From an uncultured Shinella sp. (GTDB taxonomy: Bacteria; Pseudomonadota; Alphaproteobacteria; Rhizobiales; Rhizobiaceae), in the NCBI GenBank assembly GCA_946481465.1, contig CAMLOC010000108.1:1-8654 (forward strand): a DNA stretch of 8,654 bases. The letters are read 5' to 3'. The notes below the pieces were generated by a model, which saw only the letters and a list, made by a program, of their open reading frames with translations, had not been told where the DNA came from and ran no database searches. Positions 1 to 5,334 of this stretch are shown here, piece by piece (the first letter of the stretch is position 1; the number at the start of each line of letters is the position of its first letter). A program made the translations under genes and the position numbers.

Positions 1-241
1 CGGGAAGGTCATTGCTGAGGTCGACCCGGAAGCGCTGACCTGGATCGAGGACGAGGCCTTGCCGGCCGGAACCGAAAAGGCCGAAGACGGTGGCGGCACG
101 GCCATCGATGTCGAGTGTACGGCGCTTGGCGGCGAGCCGTAATGGCGCGACCGTCTGGCCGAAGGCATGGATGGGGAACTGGGCTGCAGCGAGCGTCGCT
201 GCGCCGGCGGCCAGGAAGCCGCGTCGGGTAAAGGATCTCAT
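1..241 (-). CDS. Multicopper oxidase, N-terminal fragment (Tat-exported)
   Basis: This is the first 80 codons of a gene that runs off the left edge. The start ATG (241-239) follows an AGGTGA-type ribosome binding site by 4-5 nt. The protein opens with a twin-arginine signal (TRRGFLAAGAATLAAA, residues 5-20), so the folded protein should be exported by the Tat system. From about residue 34 the sequence (LRLAAKRRTLDIDGRAA, then a VFGLF segment and LVLDPGQRFRVDL) matches the start of the first cupredoxin domain of CopA/SufI-like multicopper oxidases. That family oxidises Cu(I) or organic substrates in the periplasm. The copper-binding HxH motifs lie beyond the edge, so catalytic competence cannot be judged. 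It lies 70 nt downstream of a small Met/His/Cys-containing secreted protein on the same strand, which supports a copper-handling role. The family call is fairly sure; the exact substrate is unknown. Confidence 0.8.
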   Translation of the reverse strand, partial: MRSFTRRGFLAAGAATLAAAQFPIHAFGQTVAPLRLAAKRRTLDIDGRAATVFGLFGSGRQGLVLDPGQRFRVDLSNDLP

Positions 242-252
242 AGCATCACCTC

Positions 253-266
253 GGGACAGGTGTCCC
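253..266. repeat. Short perfect dyad before the oxidase ribosome binding site
   Basis: GGGACA (253-258) and TGTCCC (261-266) are perfect complements separated by GG. On the minus strand the dyad ends directly before the AGGTGA ribosome binding site of the multicopper oxidase gene. The 2-nt gap is too tight for a simple hairpin unless inner pairs open, so it could equally be a protein-binding dyad. No known operator is recognised. Confidence 0.35.
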
Positions 267-286
267 GTTCAAGAATCTGGAGGCGT

Positions 287-307
287 GCGGCAGGCACAGC
301 CTGCCGC
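287..307 (-). other. Intercistronic RNA hairpin (9-bp perfect stem)
   Basis: GCGGCAGGC (287-295) and GCCTGCCGC (299-307) form a perfect 9-bp GC-rich stem with a 3-nt loop. It begins only 4 nt after the stop codon of the small secreted-protein gene on the minus strand. No T-tract follows in that direction, so it is probably not a full intrinsic terminator. More likely it protects the 3' end of the upstream cistron or attenuates read-through into the oxidase gene. Confidence 0.55.
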
Positions 308-311
308 GGCT

Positions 312-662
312 TCAAAGACTGTGCGCTATGGGAGGTCGATCGTGGAGAGCGGGGGACGTAGAGAGGAGCGCCGCGCCAGGAGGGCGACGATAGGTTTCGC
401 GGGGCAGGTCAAGGCCCGCCGATGCACGCTCGGCCGGCAGGAACACGCCGATACCCATGCAGACGAGTTCACACAGCCCTGGATCGGTCTCGCAGGTCCC
501 ATCATCGGTACACGACGCCTTCGCCATGGAAGCGTGATCCATCGGCTGCATACGACTCGCCAATTCTGTCGATACGATCATACCGGTCTCATGCGCCGAG
601 GCCGTGAAGGACACGACCGCGAACAGACAAGTCGAAACGATGATCAACAGAAACCGCAGCAT
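312..662 (-). CDS. Small secreted Met/His/Cys-containing protein, putative copper-related
   Basis: This is a 116-residue protein. Starting at the ATG at 662 gives a clean signal peptide: MLRF, a hydrophobic run to about residue 20, then ASA before HE, with cleavage near residue 23. An in-frame ATG at 698 would add 12 polar residues. Neither start has a convincing ribosome binding site, so the start is uncertain. The mature part has an M-x2-MDH-x2-M cluster (residues 38-46), four cysteines (51, 57, 64, 68) in CTDDGTCETDPGLCELVC, and a Pro/His-rich tail ending HDRPPIAHSL. Small exported proteins of this style are often encoded beside copper-resistance oxidases in rhizobia and relatives. The neighbour 70 nt downstream is a multicopper oxidase, so binding or sensing of periplasmic copper is a reasonable inference. 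I cannot name a family with certainty. Confidence 0.65.
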   Translation of the reverse strand: MLRFLLIIVSTCLFAVVSFTASAHETGMIVSTELASRMQPMDHASMAKASCTDDGTCETDPGLCELVCMGIGVFLPAERASAGLDLPRETYRRPPGAALLSTSPALHDRPPIAHSL

Positions 663-766
663 GGCGTAAAAATAGGGACGCGATCCGGCTTTGTCCATCG
701 TTCACAGCCCGGGCAAACTGCCGCGGGCCTTCCCTCGCCACCCGGCAAACCAGAGCCATGGATTCG

Positions 767-800
767 AAGGCAAAATGCCTTTAATCCTTGCAGTTGTCAG
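767..800 (-). promoter_or_regulatory. Weak candidate promoter with dyad for the copper-related genes
   Basis: The 208-nt gap between the divergent genes (663-870) should hold the promoters for both directions. On the minus strand CTGACA (800-795) and CATTTT (777-772) are 17 nt apart, a weak sigma70 match. The -10 box lies inside a perfect dyad, AAGGCA-aaa-TGCCTT (767-781), which could be an operator. I saw no clear CueR/HmrR-type copper box, and no convincing promoter for the rightward lrgA-type gene. Confidence 0.25.
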
Positions 801-870
801 CCTGGTTGTTCGTTGGGCTTGCAACCGAGCCGATGGACACCAAGCCAACGCTCAGGCCGGGAGGGTGCGG

Positions 871-1245
871 ATGCTCGTCGGAATCACGGTTTTGCTTGTC
901 TTCCAGTTGATCGGCGAAATGACCGCCTATCTTCTCGGCGGCCTCGTGCCGGGGCCTGTCATCGGCATGGCGATGATCGCCGTCGTCCTCACGCTGACCG
1001 GCGGCAGGCTGATCCTTCAATCCGCCCACCGGCAGACCGTCGACACATCGAAGGCGATCCTCGCCAATCTCGGCATCCTCTTCGTGCCGGCCGGGGTCGG
1101 CATCATCCAGCATCTGGACCTCATTCGCGACCGCGGCCTCGCGCTGCTCGCCATCGTCCTCCTGTCGACCGTCATCACCCTTGCCGCCACCGTCTGGGTC
1201 TTCATCCTGGTGAAGCGGCTTTGCGGAGGCTATGCGGATGACTGA
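871..1245 (+). CDS. CidA/LrgA family membrane protein
   Basis: This is a 124-residue, very hydrophobic protein with about four membrane helices (roughly residues 3-22, 26-45, 62-80 and 90-115). The segments FQLIGEMTAYLLGGLVPGPVIGM and ILANLGILFVPAGVGII carry the family signature: a proline/glycine-rich turn after helix 1 and an LxFVPAGVG motif. The open frame extends upstream to 691, but ATG 871 is preferred. It has a GGGAGG ribosome binding site 6 nt upstream and gives the usual family length; the upstream extension is not family-like. LrgA/CidA proteins were first described as holin-like modulators of murein hydrolase activity, and homologous systems transport small organic acids such as pyruvate or glycolate. 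The gene overlaps the LrgB-type gene by 8 nt, so the two are translationally coupled and probably form one inner-membrane complex. Confidence 0.88.
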   Translation: MLVGITVLLVFQLIGEMTAYLLGGLVPGPVIGMAMIAVVLTLTGGRLILQSAHRQTVDTSKAILANLGILFVPAGVGIIQHLDLIRDRGLALLAIVLLSTVITLAATVWVFILVKRLCGGYADD

Positions 1246-1936
1246 CGGGCTCTGGGTCTATCTCGCCACCTCGCCGCTGCTCTGGCTCGCCGGCACGCTG
1301 GTCGTCTGGCTGGCCGCCACGGGTCTTGCCGGGCTCAGCCCGGGAAACCCGCTGCTCAACCCGATCCTCTTCTCCATCGCCGCCATTGCCACCGTGCTCT
1401 GCGTCACGGGGATCGACTACGCCGCTTATTTCGAGGGTGCCCAGTTCATCCATTTCCTGCTGGGTCCGGCGACGGTGGCGCTCGGCATCCCGCTCTACGA
1501 GAAACTGTCCCTCGTGAAGAGCAACCTCCTGCCGCTGCTCGCCGCCCTCCTCGTCGGCAGCCTCACGGCGGTGGGCTCGACGGTGTTCTTCAGCCGGCTG
1601 TTCGGCTTTTCGCCCGAGGTCGTCGCCTCGCTCGCCCCGAAGTCCACCACCGCGGCCGTCGCCATGGCCATCTCCTCCGGCCTTGCGGGGGACCCCGCTC
1701 TCACCGCGGCCGTCGTCGTCCTCACCGGCATTTGCGGGGCGATCGTCGTCACGCCGATGATGAACGCCATGCGCATCAGGGACTACAGCGCCCGCGGCTT
1801 TGCCGTCGGCCTCGCCTCGCACGGCATCGGCACGGCGCGCGCCTATTCCGTCGATCCGGTCGCGGGCCTGTTCTCGGGCATCGCGATGGGGCTGAACGCG
1901 GTGCTCACCTCGCTCATCGTCCATCTTTTCCTGTGA
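1238..1936 (+). CDS. CidB/LrgB family membrane protein
   Basis: This is a 232-residue multi-pass inner-membrane protein. Two ATGs are close together. The one at 1238 is preferred because GGAGG (1225-1229) lies 8 nt upstream, against only 2 nt for the ATG at 1232. Family hallmarks are LSPGNPLLNPILFSI (about residues 32-46), FLLGPATVALGIPLYE (about 74-89), SLAPKSTTAAVAMAIS (about 130-145) and a GFAVGLASHGIGTARAYS segment (about 187-204). The conserved PKS and SHGIGTARA motifs are intact and the length is normal for the family. It works with the upstream LrgA-type protein. A role in organic-acid export or uptake is possible by analogy with characterised relatives, but nothing here fixes the substrate. 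The gene ends 4 nt from the converging gre-like gene with no strong terminator between them. Confidence 0.9.
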   Translation: MTDGLWVYLATSPLLWLAGTLVVWLAATGLAGLSPGNPLLNPILFSIAAIATVLCVTGIDYAAYFEGAQFIHFLLGPATVALGIPLYEKLSLVKSNLLPLLAALLVGSLTAVGSTVFFSRLFGFSPEVVASLAPKSTTAAVAMAISSGLAGDPALTAAVVVLTGICGAIVVTPMMNAMRIRDYSARGFAVGLASHGIGTARAYSVDPVAGLFSGIAMGLNAVLTSLIVHLFL

Positions 1937-1940
1937 TCCA

Positions 1941-2423
1941 TCACGCGATGGCGAGGATTTCCAGTTCCTGCCCGCCGACGGTCACGAGATCGCCGACGGC
2001 CTTGCCCATGAGGAGGCGCGCCACCGGGGCGACATAGGAGATCGAGCCGGCCCTCGGGTCGGCCTCGTCCTCGCCGACGATGCGATACGTCTGCACCCGC
2101 CCATCGTCGCGGCTGAAGGTGACCGTGCTGCCGAAGGCGACGACGTCGTTCGAGGTGGGGGCGGCGACGAGCTCGGCGGTGCGGATCCGCTCGGCAAGAT
2201 AGCGCAAGTCCCGCCCGGGGCCCGCCGCCTGCCGCCGGCGCTCGTTGACCTCCTCGACGGCATTGGCCGCCGCATAGGCCTCGCGGGCTTCCTGGAGCTG
2301 CGCCTCCAGCGCCTTCAGCCCGCTCTCCGTCACGAGATTGGGATGCGGGGAAATCGCCCGTTCCGGCAGCAGGGTTTCCGCTGCCGTCTCGGCACTCTCT
2401 TCCTTCATGAAGGCAACGCTCAC
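1941..2423 (-). CDS. GreA/GreB family transcription elongation factor-like protein
   Basis: This is a 160-residue protein. The GTG at 2423 is chosen as start because GGAG (2434-2431) lies 7 nt upstream and the N-terminus MSVAFMKEESAET resembles rhizobial relatives as I recall them; an internal ATG at 2408 is the alternative. After a low-complexity N-terminus (1-27), residues 28-87 form a helical coiled-coil hairpin (LVTESGLKALEAQL to YLAERIRTAEL). Residues 92-160 are the FKBP-like C-terminal domain that docks on the RNA polymerase secondary channel (FGSTVTF, YRIVGEDEADP, ISYVAPVARLLMGKAVGD). True GreA/GreB carry an acidic pair of the D-x2-E type at the hairpin tip that coordinates the second active-site metal. 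Here the tip reads AAGPGRDLRYL, with D72 but no matching glutamate. Cleavage-stimulating activity is therefore doubtful, and it may be a channel-binding regulator. It probably forms its own transcription unit. Confidence 0.88.
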   Translation of the reverse strand: MSVAFMKEESAETAAETLLPERAISPHPNLVTESGLKALEAQLQEAREAYAAANAVEEVNERRRQAAGPGRDLRYLAERIRTAELVAAPTSNDVVAFGSTVTFSRDDGRVQTYRIVGEDEADPRAGSISYVAPVARLLMGKAVGDLVTVGGQELEILAIA

Positions 2424-2473
2424 GCTCGAACTCCATTCCTGGCGCGGCGGGTCCATGGCCCGCGGGAACGGGA

Positions 2474-2503
2474 AGCGTACCCCATCGCCGAAGGAAGGGT
2501 CAA
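2474..2503 (-). promoter_or_regulatory. Candidate sigma70 promoter of the gre-like gene
   Basis: On the minus strand TTGACC (2503-2498) is followed after 18 nt by TACGCT (2479-2474), about 50 nt before the GTG start at 2423. The -35 box matches the consensus at five of six positions; the -10 box is moderate. This would let the gre-like gene be transcribed independently of the upstream oxidoreductase gene. Confidence 0.5.
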
Positions 2504-2514
2504 TTCGTCGACAT

Positions 2515-2538
2515 GCCGCAGGGAAGGCCGCAGGGAAC
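2515..2538. repeat. Tandem 12-bp direct repeat upstream of the gre-like promoter
   Basis: Two adjacent copies, GCCGCAGGGAAG (2515-2526) and GCCGCAGGGAAC (2527-2538), differ only in the last base. They fill the space between the oxidoreductase stop codon (2541) and the candidate -35 box (2503). They could be an activator site in phase with about one helical turn, or a simple duplication. Confidence 0.5.
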
Positions 2539-2540
2539 GA

Positions 2541-3596
2541 TCAGGCGGCCGTCGCCGGCATGGCGACACCCAGCCGCTCCGCATCGCGGGAAAGCTTCTC
2601 CCAGGTCGCCTCGCCGATGGGAACGCCGCCCGAGAGCGCCGCCTGCCGCTTGCGGGCCGCGCTGTCGCCGGGCATGCGCACGGCGCCCTTGTTCCAGGCG
2701 GCCGGCGGGTTGTCCCGGCAGGCCGCCGCGGTCCAGTCCGCCTGGTCGGTGAAGGCGTCGAGGCCCGCGAAGAAGGCCGGGTCCACGACCTGCAGGAAGG
2801 CGCTCTGCGCAAAGGTGCCGGGCGCGGTGTTCGCCCTGCCCTTGCCGGAAAGCCCCTGCCCCATGAGGTCGACCATGAGGGCGAGGCCAAAGCCCTTGTG
2901 CCCCTTGGCCACGCCGCCGAGCGGCATCATCGAGCCGCCGCGCTCGGTGATCTCGCGCGGATCGCGCGTCGGCTCGCCGGTCGCCGTCAGGCCCCAGTCC
3001 TCCGGGAAGGCTTCGCCGCGCTTGGCGAGCGTCTGGGTCATCGTGGTCGTGGTGATCGAGCAGGAAACGTCGATCAGGATGGGATCGCCGGAGGTCGGAT
3101 AGCCCGCCGCCGTCGGATTGGGCGTCAAGAGCGGCCTGGTGCCGCCATAGGGCGCCACGCGCGCCGCGCCCGGATTGGAAACGGAGATCTGCACGATGTA
3201 GCCGCGCTCCGTCACGCGGCGCATGAAGGCCGAAAGCGCACAGGTATGGTGGCAGTTGCGGATGGCGGCCGCGACGATGCCGTGGGTGGCGACGCGTTCG
3301 CAGGCCTGGTCGAGCGCCTTCGTCAAAAGCCAGGCGCCGGGCAGGAGATTGCCGTCCCAGACGAAGGTGCTGCCCCGGTCGGCGACGATGTCGTAGCTGC
3401 CGGCCTTCGCCAGCGATCCGTCCTGAAGCGCTTCGAGATACCAGTGCAGCAGGCCGACGCCGTGCGTGTCATGGCCGATCATGTCGCCTTCGACGAGGAT
3501 GGCGGCGGTGGCTTCGGCCTTGTCCGCCTCCATGCCGGCCCTGGCCAGCAGACGTTCGGCGAAATCGGTCAGGACACGGTGGTCGACATGGGGCAT
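2541..3596 (-). CDS. Ldh family NAD(P)-dependent 2-hydroxyacid oxidoreductase
   Basis: This is a 351-residue cytoplasmic enzyme of the malate/L-lactate dehydrogenase (Ldh_2) family, which also includes AllD, YiaK/DlgD, YbiC and DpkA-type imine reductases. Such enzymes interconvert 2-hydroxy acids and 2-oxo acids, or reduce cyclic imino acids. ATG 3596 is chosen because the family N-terminus begins MPHVDHRVLTDFAERLL, with a weak GGA 7 nt upstream. In-frame ATGs at 3608 (GAGGA directly adjoining) and 3653 are less likely. Visible motifs are GHDTHG (41-46, catalytic His region), N114-C-H-H (114-117), the cofactor-site stretch APYGGTRPLLTPNP (148-161) and a PLGGVAKGHKGFGLALMVDL segment (225-244). 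It follows the solute-binding-protein gene by 64 nt, with a strong hairpin between them. In this cluster it may act on an aldarate-derived oxo acid such as tartronate semialdehyde or a diketo acid; this is inference only. Confidence 0.88.
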   Translation of the reverse strand: MPHVDHRVLTDFAERLLARAGMEADKAEATAAILVEGDMIGHDTHGVGLLHWYLEALQDGSLAKAGSYDIVADRGSTFVWDGNLLPGAWLLTKALDQACERVATHGIVAAAIRNCHHTCALSAFMRRVTERGYIVQISVSNPGAARVAPYGGTRPLLTPNPTAAGYPTSGDPILIDVSCSITTTTMTQTLAKRGEAFPEDWGLTATGEPTRDPREITERGGSMMPLGGVAKGHKGFGLALMVDLMGQGLSGKGRANTAPGTFAQSAFLQVVDPAFFAGLDAFTDQADWTAAACRDNPPAAWNKGAVRMPGDSAARKRQAALSGGVPIGEATWEKLSRDAERLGVAMPATAA

Positions 3597-3626
3597 CGGG
3601 CTATCCATTCCTCGCGTGGCAGGCGA

Positions 3627-3652
3627 TGCGGGCCGGCTGGGGCCGGCCCGCA
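3627..3652 (-). other. Strong intercistronic hairpin after the solute-binding-protein gene
   Basis: TGCGGGCCGGC (3627-3637) and GCCGGCCCGCA (3642-3652) form a perfect 11-bp stem, nearly all G:C, with a 4-nt loop. On the minus strand it starts 8 nt after the stop codon of the solute-binding-protein gene. No U-tract follows, so partial read-through into the oxidoreductase gene is expected. Such hairpins commonly stabilise the transcript of binding-protein genes, giving them higher expression than their operon partners. Confidence 0.65.
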
Positions 3653-3660
3653 CGAAGGGC

Positions 3661-5181
3661 TTACTTGAACTTGATCTGCGAGAGCTGCAGCTCGGAGTTC
3701 GTCGCGATCGTCGGCTTGAAGTCCAGCCGCGGCGAGACGCGGGTGAAGCCCACCATGTGGAACATCGGGATATCGGCGATGATCTCCTCGTTGACCTTGG
3801 CGAACAGCTCCTTCCACAGCTTGGTGCGCTCGTCGCCGGTCGCCGTCGTCGCCTTCTCGATCATCGCGTCGACGGCCGGATCGACCACCATCGAATGCGC
3901 GCCCTTCGAGGCGTATTTGACGAAGGCGGTGAAGACCGGGTCGCCGGTAGCGTTGTCATGCTGCGACTGGGTCAGCGTCGGGCCGGAATCGGCGACATAG
4001 GGCGAGACGAAGTAGTTGTTCCACACCGACACGTCGTACATGTCGAGCTTCACGTTGAGGCCGACTTCCTGAAGCATCGCCATGATGGCTTCCATCGCCT
4101 CGGTCGCGTTCGGATACTGGCCGTTGCGGCCGATGATGCGGATCTCCTTGTCGACCGGCACGCCGGCGGCCTTCGCCTCCTCGACCAGTTTCTTCGCCTT
4201 TTCGGGATCGTAGGGCCAGACCGGGATGTCGGCATTGTAGCCGATGGTCGTCGGCACGACGAGCTGGGTGGCGATCTGCGCCTGCTCGGGGAACAGGGTT
4301 CCGAGCATGGCCTGCCGGTCGATGGCAAGGTTCATCGCCTCGCGGATGCGCCGGTCGTTGGTCGGCGCGATGCGCGTGTCGATGCGCAGCGACGTCGTCT
4401 CGGAGTTCGGATAGGCGAAGTCCGTGTCCTTGTTCGTGGCATCCTGCACCGCGATGGCCGGCACGATGTCCGCCTCCCCCGCCTCGACCATGGCCGCGGC
4501 CACGGCGCTGTCGGAGCGGAACAGGTAGGTCGCCTGCTCGACGGCGGGCTGCTCACCCCAATAATCCGGGTTGCGCTTGAGGACGATGGACTGGCCGACC
4601 TCCCACTTGTCGAAGATATAGGCGCCGGTGCCGACGGGGCTGCGCGTGAACTCGTCCGCCGGCGTCGCCTCAGCCGATTCGACCGGCATCACGGTCATCA
4701 GCAACGGCAGGATCGGCTGTGCCGGGTCGGTGGTGATGCGCAGCGTATGCGGGTCGGGGCTCTCGAAGGTGAACTCCGTGCCGCCGAAATACTTGCCGCC
4801 CACCTCGCAGCTGAACTTGGGGTTCTTGTTGCGCTCGATGGTGAACTGCACGTCCTTGGCGGTGAACTCCTTGCCGTCGTGCCACTTCACGCCGGGCCGC
4901 AGCTTGAACTCCCAAGTGTCCGCGTCGATCTGCGACCATTCCGTGGCCAGACGCGGCTTCAGCCCGCCGTTCACGTAGTCGAACTCGACGAGCATCTCGT
5001 TGACATTCTCGGAAATGACGCGGCCGACGTCCTGGCGGGCGGCCATGCAGGGCTCGACCACGTCGACGGTTTCGGCAAGCACGATCGTCACGTTCTTGTT
5101 CGCATCCTGCGCGGCGACGTGGGTGGCGCTCAGCGCCAGCATCGTGGTGGAAAAAAGGATGGCTGCCATGCGGCTTTTCAT
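3661..5181 (-). CDS. ABC transporter solute-binding protein, family 5 (peptide/nickel type)
   Basis: This is a 506-residue periplasmic lipid-free binding protein. ATG 5181 has a GGGAGGAG ribosome binding site 6 nt upstream. The signal peptide runs from MKSRMAAILF through a hydrophobic core to HVAA, with cleavage near residue 24, before QDANKN. The family 5 signature is clear at about residues 74-113: LKPRLATEW, TWEFKLRPGVKWHDGKEFTA and KDVQFTIER. Later family motifs are SPVGTGAYIF, a KRNPDYWG segment, ADIVPAI, RREAMNLAIDR-like IREAMNLAIDRQAM and YDPEKAKKLVEEAKAAG. Length is normal for DppA/OppA-type proteins. Members bind peptides, but also sugars, opines and other solutes, so the ligand cannot be read off. 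The neighbours suggest a sugar-acid-linked or hydroxyacid solute. No permease or ATPase genes follow it within the window. A candidate promoter and a hairpin lie in its 149-nt leader. Confidence 0.92.
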   Translation of the reverse strand: MKSRMAAILFSTTMLALSATHVAAQDANKNVTIVLAETVDVVEPCMAARQDVGRVISENVNEMLVEFDYVNGGLKPRLATEWSQIDADTWEFKLRPGVKWHDGKEFTAKDVQFTIERNKNPKFSCEVGGKYFGGTEFTFESPDPHTLRITTDPAQPILPLLMTVMPVESAEATPADEFTRSPVGTGAYIFDKWEVGQSIVLKRNPDYWGEQPAVEQATYLFRSDSAVAAAMVEAGEADIVPAIAVQDATNKDTDFAYPNSETTSLRIDTRIAPTNDRRIREAMNLAIDRQAMLGTLFPEQAQIATQLVVPTTIGYNADIPVWPYDPEKAKKLVEEAKAAGVPVDKEIRIIGRNGQYPNATEAMEAIMAMLQEVGLNVKLDMYDVSVWNNYFVSPYVADSGPTLTQSQHDNATGDPVFTAFVKYASKGAHSMVVDPAVDAMIEKATTATGDERTKLWKELFAKVNEEIIADIPMFHMVGFTRVSPRLDFKPTIATNSELQLSQIKFK

Positions 5182-5197
5182 TTCGGTCTCCTCCCTC

Positions 5198-5220
5198 GGC
5201 GTCCTCCGGGACGCCTTTTT
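5198..5220 (+). terminator. Intrinsic-terminator-like hairpin in the solute-binding-protein leader
   Basis: GGCGTCC (5198-5204) and GGACGCC (5209-5215) form a perfect 7-bp stem with a TCCG loop, followed by five T (5216-5220). Read on the plus strand this is a textbook rho-independent terminator, yet no plus-strand gene precedes it, so it could only stop antisense transcription. Read on the minus strand it is a hairpin whose 3' arm ends 2 nt before the GGGAGGAG of the solute-binding-protein gene, so it may instead protect the mRNA or modulate ribosome access. Confidence 0.5.
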
Positions 5221-5305
5221 CTCAGATGAAATTCAGACCTGCGGGTCGTGATGGCGATCCGGGCAATTCCCCTCCGAACTGCGGATCAACTAATGCACAT
5301 GCACA

Positions 5306-5334
5306 CTAATATTCCAGTTTACCTCCTATTTCAA
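5306..5334 (-). promoter_or_regulatory. Candidate internal promoter of the solute-binding-protein gene
   Basis: On the minus strand TTGAAA (5334-5329) and TATTAG (5311-5306) are exactly 17 nt apart, which matches sigma70 at five and four of six positions. The -35 box overlaps the stop codon of the DapA-like gene (5333-5331). Transcription would begin near 5299 and give a leader of roughly 118 nt before the ATG at 5181. This would allow the transporter gene to be expressed apart from the enzymes upstream. Confidence 0.5.

Noticed and set aside
90..1241. A 383-codon open frame on the plus strand.
   Set aside because: It covers the antisense of the copper-related genes and an alternative frame of the CidA/LrgA-type gene. 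Composition is Arg/His/Pro-rich and no motif is visible.
1933..1944. GTGAT-CC-ATCAC dyad covering both converging stop codons of the LrgB-type and gre-like genes.
   Set aside because: It has a five-base stem with a 2-nt loop and no T-tract. It arises largely from the two stop-codon contexts and is too weak to call a bidirectional terminator.
2402..2413. Perfect 12-bp palindrome CCTTCATGAAGG.
   Set aside because: It lies inside the start region of the gre-like coding sequence and is explained by codons for Phe-Met-Lys and flanks. No second copy was noticed.
2343..3668. A 441-codon open frame on the plus strand.
   Set aside because: It lies antisense to the Ldh-family gene, has an Arg/Gly-rich composition without recognisable motifs, and overlaps the gre-like gene as well.
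3466..5229. A 587-codon open frame on the plus strand.
   Set aside because: It runs antisense through the well-supported solute-binding-protein gene. It lacks family-like motifs, is rich in Arg/Gly/His, and is a product of high GC content at third positions.
5222..5266. A possible 14-residue leader peptide on the minus strand, with a TTG start after GGAGGGG, in the solute-binding-protein leader.
   Set aside because: TTG is a weak start, and the short peptide shows no run of regulatory codons. There is no sign of an alternative hairpin typical of attenuation.
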